A DNA stretch of 17,696 nt from Treponema sp. (GTDB lineage Bacteria; Spirochaetota; Spirochaetia; Treponematales; Breznakiellaceae). The notes beneath the pieces are model-generated. The model made no database searches. It saw only the letters and a program-made list of their open reading frames with translations, and had not been told where the DNA came from. Both the position numbers and the translations under genes were made by a program. The stretch is taken from positions 1 to 17,696 of the forward strand of contig JAISRW010000077.1 in NCBI GenBank assembly GCA_031273405.1, written 5' to 3'. This document shows, piece after piece, positions 14,025 to 17,696 of the stretch (positions are counted from its first letter, which is position 1; every line of letters starts with the position of its first letter).

Positions 14025-14471
14025 CTAACCGGCGATATTGACGCCTGTCACCGCTTTACCCGCGCCTTCCGAAGCGTTTTTTGCCGCAATCTCGCTCCAG
14101 GCGCCCCGGAGATCCTTCAGCATAGTGCGGACCACGGTAATCCGGCGCAGATCCTGCTTGATATTCGCCTCAAGGAGTTCCTTGTTGAACCATGTATAGA
14201 GGGAAAAAAGATTTTGGGCGATTTCCCCTCCCTGCTCAAAGTCCAGGGAAACCATCAACTCCGTGACGATCTCCTGGGTTTTAAGCACCGCCTTATTGAC
14301 AAGCTCAATTTTACCGGGGTCTCTCTTTCCCGCTGTATCCATCGCCAACAGATCAAGCCCATAATCCAGCTGCTTTACCGCTTCGTCATAGAGCATAATG
14401 ATGAGCTGCCCCTGACTTGCGGTCTTGATCCTGGTTTCCCGGTAGGCGGATAATGCCTTTGTATACGCCAA
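14025..14471 (-). CDS. fliS: Flagellar export chaperone FliS
   Basis: About 148 aa with the FliS pattern: AYTKALSAYRETRIKTASQ, QLIIMLYDEAVKQLDYGLDL and the helices VLKTQEIVTELMVSLDFEQGG and IAQNLFSLYTWFNKELLEANI. FliS binds flagellin and keeps it unfolded for export. TTG 14471 is chosen because GTGGAGGC lies six bases upstream and the family begins at this point; a longer frame to 14552 starts inside a promoter and has no family match. A stem-loop (GGAGCC-GCAA-GGCTCC at 14506-14521) lies in the 65-nt leader. Confidence 0.92.
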   Translation of the reverse strand: MAYTKALSAYRETRIKTASQGQLIIMLYDEAVKQLDYGLDLLAMDTAGKRDPGKIELVNKAVLKTQEIVTELMVSLDFEQGGEIAQNLFSLYTWFNKELLEANIKQDLRRITVVRTMLKDLRGAWSEIAAKNASEGAGKAVTGVNIAG

Positions 14472-14542
14472 AACAAGCCTCCACTGTGCCAAAATAAACC
14501 GCCCCGGAGCCGCAAGGCTCCATCTATAGACGTCCGCTTCAT

Positions 14543-14569
14543 TTATCGGCATTCTGCAATTTATCTTAA
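14543..14569 (-). promoter_or_regulatory. Sigma-28 (FliA) type promoter for fliS-flgN
   Basis: On the minus strand the -10 element GCCGATAA (complement of 14543-14550) is an exact match to the sigma-28 consensus. TTAAGATA (complement of 14562-14569) lies at the correct 11-bp spacing and matches the -35 element at 5 of 8 positions. It lies about 70 bases upstream of the fliS start, as expected for late flagellar genes. Between this and the MITE (14570-14634) there is no gene. Confidence 0.75.
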
Positions 14570-14634
14570 ACCCTTTTTGATTTTTTTTCCATAACCGGGC
14601 TAGAACCGGGCCAGAACCAAAATTGAAGAAATTT

Positions 14635-14829
14635 GTAACTACTCAGGACTAATGCGGGGATAGCGCCGCCACTACCGTGGCGCAATCGGCGGAATGAAGG
14701 GGCTTTTAGCCCCGAAATGGAGCCGATTGGAGCGAAAGGGGCGGAGCCCCTTTGTAAGGAACCCTGTGGGTCCCCAAGCACTTGAGAACAAGAAAATATA
14801 TGAAATATCGTATATACCTGAGTAGTTAC
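14635..14829 (+). mobile_element. MITE copy B (GTAACTACTCAGG family)
   Basis: A 195-bp non-coding element with perfect 13-bp terminal inverted repeats: GTAACTACTCAGG at 14635 and CCTGAGTAGTTAC ending at 14829. It contains hairpins GGGGCTTTTAGCCCC, GGGGCGGAGCCCC and an imperfect palindrome around GGAACCCTGTGGGTCCCC. It is nearly identical, inverted, to the copy at 17118-17313. No 8-bp target duplication is visible. It ends 32 bp upstream of the next gene. Confidence 0.85.
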
Positions 14830-14861
14830 TCGATGAGGAAATAACAGGAGGTAAAGATCCT

Positions 14862-15677
14862 ATGACCAACGCACCGACAGGACCGGCTCAATATTTAGCA
14901 CGATTCAGAGAGCAGAGCGTTGCTTGCAGTCAATATGCCTTAACCAAGCTTGGGGTAGATCGTTCTCATTGTTTTCTCAAAATCGGAGAATATGTGATTC
15001 TCTGTGTGCCCTTTCAGCTTGGGTTTAAGCGTTCTATCTTTTTGGCTTCCCTTTCCAGGCAGGAATTGAATTTTTTCCAGCGTTATATCAACGGCATCGT
15101 GGGGCTTTCCATAGCCCTGAATCCCGAAAGAAGGTCGGAACCAATCAAATTTTTTATACGCTGCAACCTCTCTACGGTGGGACAGATGAAGGGACGGGAG
15201 AATGTAGGCCTTTTTGTCCTGGACTTTAAAATATCCCCCAATGAGATGATTATCATGCTGGGGGAGTTTATGGAAAACCAGGACCGGCTGCGGACCCAGT
15301 ACGAAGATTACGGCAATACTCCCATCAAAGTAACCCCCGATACAGCCAAAATTTTGGGTTATAATATGTACGCCACCATCATGGAGCCCAAGTCCGAAGC
15401 CCGGCGCATCCAGGTTTACAGCTTCAGCTCTAAAACCGTGGAACACATGGAAGCCGCCGGGGCCTCTATCCGTCCTCCGGGAACTTCCGTTGCCTATCAG
15501 TTCTTCTTCAAGAAATACCGGGTTTCCACCGCCGGGACCATAGCCGGCGCCGCCTCCCTTTCTCAGGGTATAATACGGACCACGGCCAGACTTGCCTTTA
15601 GCCCGGATCTGGTGGAGATCATCGACGATTATTGGTTTACCACCCATTCGCACCCATCCTCCAAGGATCCCCATTAA
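14862..15677 (+). CDS. Conserved hypothetical protein next to hisS
   Basis: A 271-aa cytoplasmic protein starting at ATG 14862 with AGGAGGT at 14846-14852. It has no signal or membrane helix. The C-terminal third has alternating strands and short loops, with YNMYATIMEPKSEARRIQVY and VAYQFFFKKYRVSTAGTIAG, giving an all-beta impression possibly related to PilZ-like barrels, but the PilZ RxxxR and DxSxxG motifs are not visible. It lies 11 bp before hisS on the same strand and is probably co-transcribed. I do not assign a function; a family found beside hisS in spirochaetes is the best description. Confidence 0.75.
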   Translation: MTNAPTGPAQYLARFREQSVACSQYALTKLGVDRSHCFLKIGEYVILCVPFQLGFKRSIFLASLSRQELNFFQRYINGIVGLSIALNPERRSEPIKFFIRCNLSTVGQMKGRENVGLFVLDFKISPNEMIIMLGEFMENQDRLRTQYEDYGNTPIKVTPDTAKILGYNMYATIMEPKSEARRIQVYSFSSKTVEHMEAAGASIRPPGTSVAYQFFFKKYRVSTAGTIAGAASLSQGIIRTTARLAFSPDLVEIIDDYWFTTHSHPSSKDPH

Positions 15678-15688
15678 GGCAGGTTACC

Positions 15689-16999
15689 ATGGCGTATATT
15701 GAACCGAGAATTTTAAAAGGCTTCAGGGATTTTTTGCCTTCCCCGGAAATAGCCCGCCGGGATTTGATAGTAAAAATCGAAGCTTCTTTCCGTTCCTACG
15801 GTTTTGTGCCCATCGACACCCCGGCCCTGGAATACGCCGAGATCCTCCTGGGTAAGGGCGGGGGGGAAACGGAAAAACAGATCTACCGGTTTAAAGACAA
15901 CGGGGACAGGGACGTGGCCCTCCGCTTCGACCTCACGGTCCCTTTCGCCCGGTTCCTGGCGGAACACCGCCAGGAGCTTACCTTCCCCTTTAAGCGCTAT
16001 CACATCGCTAAGGTCTGGCGGGGGGAAAACACCCAGCGGGGCCGGTACCGGGAATTTACCCAGTGCGATTTTGATATTGTAGGCAGCGACAGCGTTTCCG
16101 CGGATTTTGAAATACTGCTGATGATGCGGAACACCCTGCTCGGCCTTGGGGCCGGGGACATCGTGATACACCTCAACCACCGGGGGCTTTTTAACCGCTT
16201 CCTGGCGCGGATTGGGGTCTTGGAAAAGCAGGTGGAAATACTGAGGACCGTGGACAAGCTTGCCAAGATAGGCAGGGAAGAAACGCTGACGCTCCTTTCC
16301 GAAACGGCCGGAGAGGGCAAGGCCGCCAGGATTCTTGACTTTGTCGGAACCGGGGGCAGCTTTGAGGAAGTCCTCGGAAAGCTTGCCGGAGAAGCCTGCG
16401 AAGACGGCGGCTGCCCCGAATCGGAACGGCTTTCGATGATACGCCGGTTCATGGCCGATACGGGAACCGGGGATTCCTTTGTCCTGGATCCTTCCGTCAC
16501 CAGGGGGCTCGATTATTATACCGGAATCGTCTACGAGACCTTCCTCAAGGAGAGCCCCGAAATAGGCTCGATCTGCTCCGGGGGCCGTTACGACAACCTG
16601 GCGACCCTTTATTCAAAGGAAGCCCTCCCCGGCGTCGGCTCCTCCATCGGCCTGGACAGGCTCATAGCGGCCATGGAGCATTCGGGCCGCCTCCAATCCC
16701 GCCCCGGCTACGCCCGCCTTGCCATAGCCTGCCTCAGCGAAGACCGGGGCGGCGCCTGCCAGGCCCTGGCCGAAAAATTTCGGCAAAGGGGGATAGCCTG
16801 CGAGGTCTTTCTCGAAGCGGGGAAGCTTACCAAGCAGTTCATCCTGGCGGAGAAGAAAGGCGAAGGGTGGCTGATTATTCCCGGAGACGATCCCCTTAAC
16901 GGCCCCCTTACCCTCAGGGACCTGTCAAAACGGGAAAACCGCGAAGGCCTTTCGGTAGAAGACGTTGCCGCCATCGCGGCGGAGCCAGGGGGGCACTGA
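15689..16999 (+). CDS. hisS: Histidine-tRNA ligase
   Basis: A 436-aa class II aminoacyl-tRNA synthetase. Motif 1 region near the N-terminus (MAYIEPRILKGFRDF, ALRFDLTVPFARF), motif 2 in VWRGENTQRGRYREFTQCDF, the histidine-binding signatures RGLDYYTGIVYE and GGRYDNL, and motif 3 GVGSSIGLDRL. A C-terminal anticodon-binding domain follows (about 335-436). It charges tRNA-His with histidine. An earlier in-frame ATG at 15632 lies inside the preceding gene; ATG 15689 has AAGGCAGG upstream and matches the family start. A terminator hairpin follows the stop. Confidence 0.97.
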   Translation: MAYIEPRILKGFRDFLPSPEIARRDLIVKIEASFRSYGFVPIDTPALEYAEILLGKGGGETEKQIYRFKDNGDRDVALRFDLTVPFARFLAEHRQELTFPFKRYHIAKVWRGENTQRGRYREFTQCDFDIVGSDSVSADFEILLMMRNTLLGLGAGDIVIHLNHRGLFNRFLARIGVLEKQVEILRTVDKLAKIGREETLTLLSETAGEGKAARILDFVGTGGSFEEVLGKLAGEACEDGGCPESERLSMIRRFMADTGTGDSFVLDPSVTRGLDYYTGIVYETFLKESPEIGSICSGGRYDNLATLYSKEALPGVGSSIGLDRLIAAMEHSGRLQSRPGYARLAIACLSEDRGGACQALAEKFRQRGIACEVFLEAGKLTKQFILAEKKGEGWLIIPGDDPLNGPLTLRDLSKRENREGLSVEDVAAIAAEPGGH

Positions 17000-17004
17000 T
17001 TCAA

Positions 17005-17034
17005 CCGGCAGGTGTAACACCTCCGGGTTTTAAT
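17005..17034 (+). terminator. Rho-independent terminator after hisS
   Basis: CCGGCAGGTG at 17005-17014 pairs with CACCTCCGG ending at 17026 with one bulged C and a TAA loop, followed by GTTTTAATT. Confidence 0.65.
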
Positions 17035-17090
17035 TCCGATTAAAGGTCCTGCGGGCAGTCGGTTTTAATTGCGGATAAACCAGGATGATA

Positions 17091-17353
17091 GAGGCTTTCC
17101 CAAAACCGTGCGCTTTCGTAACTACTCAGGTATATACGGTATTTCATATATTTTTCTTGTTCTCAAGTGCTTGGGGACCCACAGGGTCCCTCACAAAGGG
17201 GCTCCACCCCTTGCGCTCCAATCAGCTCCATTTCGGGGCTAAAAGCCCCTTCATTCCGCCGATTGCGCCACGGTAGCGGCGGCGCTATCCCCGCATGAGG
17301 CCTGAGTAGTTACGCGCTTTCAGCTCACAGTTAATTAGTTTTGGGAAATCCTC
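17091..17353. repeat. GGCTTTCCCAAAAC palindrome split by MITE copy C
   Basis: GAGGCTTTCCCAAAAC at 17091-17106 and GTTTTGGGAAATCCTC at 17338-17353 are near-perfect inverted repeats. The MITE and its 8-bp duplication lie between them. Removing these restores a palindrome with a loop of about 30 bp, like those at 2377 and 6829. Confidence 0.7.
17110..17321 (-). mobile_element. MITE copy C with 8-bp target duplication
   Basis: The element occupies 17118-17313 (196 bp) with terminal repeats GTAACTACTCAGG and CCTGAGTAGTTAC. It is flanked by the direct repeat GCGCTTTC at 17110-17117 and 17314-17321. An 8-bp duplication and GTAA termini are characters of the IS66 family, which suggests mobilisation by an IS66-type transposase; no such gene is in the window. 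Confidence 0.9.
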
Positions 17354-17390
17354 AAATGCCTATATTTATTCGTGCCGAAGGGGTTTAATA

Positions 17391-17527
17391 CCCATATGCG
17401 TTTACTTTGTAAAAATTTAACCACGGACCTCACAGACGACACGGACAAAAGCGGAGAATTTCGAGCAAAAGTCCGTGTTTTCCGTGTGGTCTGTGGTTAA
17501 TAAAAAAACTAAGTAAACGCATATGGG
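17391..17527. repeat. Nested long inverted repeat
   Basis: The outer arms CCCATATGCGTTTACTT at 17391-17407 and AAGTAAACGCATATGGG at 17511-17527 are perfectly complementary over 17 bp. Nested inside is a second imperfect palindrome starting TTAACCAC at 17417 and ending GTGGTTAA at 17500, with ACGGAC-type units on each side. No coding sequence is seen in 17035-17665. Confidence 0.8.
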
Positions 17528-17537
17528 TTTAATACCC

Positions 17538-17638
17538 CGCCCTTGAGGGCGCTTAAAGCGGACCTTTGGTCCGAGGCATTAAACCCCTGAGTGCAACCAC
17601 CTTGTGAGAACAACATACCTCGCCCTTCAGGGCGAGGT
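17538..17638. repeat. Cluster of short perfect hairpins
   Basis: CGCCCTTGAGGGCG at 17538-17551, CGGACC/GGTCCG at 17559-17573 and ACCTCGCCC/GGGCGAGGT at 17617-17638 (loop TTCA). The last is a 9-bp perfect stem. None is followed by a clear T tract. They may be the end structures of a further repeat family or the terminator of a gene entering from the right. Confidence 0.5.
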
Positions 17639-17665
17639 CGTTGATTCCCTATTCCTGTCTGCGGG

Positions 17666-17696
17666 TTATTTCTGGGTCAGGTTGGTTACGCCGTCC
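17666..17696 (-). CDS. Possible 3' end of a minus-strand gene
   Basis: Reading in from the window edge on the minus strand, one frame gives DGVTNLTQK then TAA (17666-17668). Only nine codons are visible, so this is suggestive only; the region after its stop holds the GGGCGAGG hairpin at 17617-17638. Confidence 0.25.
   Translation of the reverse strand, partial: DGVTNLTQK

Noticed and set aside
14472..14552. Longer FliS start at ATG 14552
   Set aside because: The ATG overlaps the sigma-28 -10 element and the extension has no similarity to FliS.
14672..14869. Short ORFs in the MITE copies with shared peptide SSAWGPTG (also at 17085-17276)
   Set aside because: The similarity reflects the shared DNA element; frames run across the element borders and have no ribosome site.

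Overview
The window reads as a moderately GC-rich spirochaete chromosome. The best guess is a Treponema-like, possibly insect-gut, lineage. This is inferred from the combination of infC-rpmI-rplT next to zap-like genes, a fliS/flgN pair behind a sigma-28-type promoter, GAF-HD-GYP signalling, a DUF4384 protein, a hisS-linked conserved hypothetical, and very abundant palindromic repeats. No rRNA or tRNA gene and no CRISPR array was seen.

Layout. (1) 1-2309: the 3' end of a DUF4384 protein, then a three-gene + strand cluster (exported protein, 83-aa protein, parvulin isomerase). (2) 2464-3720: a GAF-HD-GYP c-di-GMP phosphodiesterase on its own consensus promoter. (3) 3721-4000: an interrupted palindrome carrying a MITE. 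(4) 7866 down to 4001 on the minus strand: the operon infC-rpmI-rplT-zapB-like-zapA::manA-yaiI, linking translation, cell division and sugar-phosphate metabolism. A ZapA domain and a complete type I phosphomannose isomerase share one reading frame. (5) 7870-8240: MITE debris, a CTAG-element fragment and a 42-bp tandem repeat in the divergent gap. (6) 8373-11300: a UlaG-like MBL hydrolase, a convergent HD-domain protein, and a divergent exported VWA protein. (7) 11297-11535: two head-to-tail palindromic elements bounded by CTAG. (8) 12633-11532: lrgA-lrgB on the minus strand, divergent from pyrE. (9) 14569-13477: a sigma-28-type promoter, fliS and flgN on the minus strand. (10) 14635-17696: a MITE, a conserved hypothetical plus hisS, a terminator, then about 700 bp of nested palindromes and a third MITE with an 8-bp target duplication.

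Two themes cross the window. First, five + strand genes at transcription unit starts (680, 2464, 8373, 10173, 12770) lack a Shine-Dalgarno sequence and have a -10-like hexamer ending exactly 6 nt before the ATG, which predicts leaderless mRNAs. Minus-strand operons and internal genes mostly have ordinary ribosome binding sites. Second, intergenic space is colonised by at least four families of palindromic elements that insert into one another: the GTAACTACTCAGG MITE, GGCTTTCCCAAAAC hairpins, TTAACCAC palindromes and CTAG elements. Their insertion points leave the flanking genes intact.
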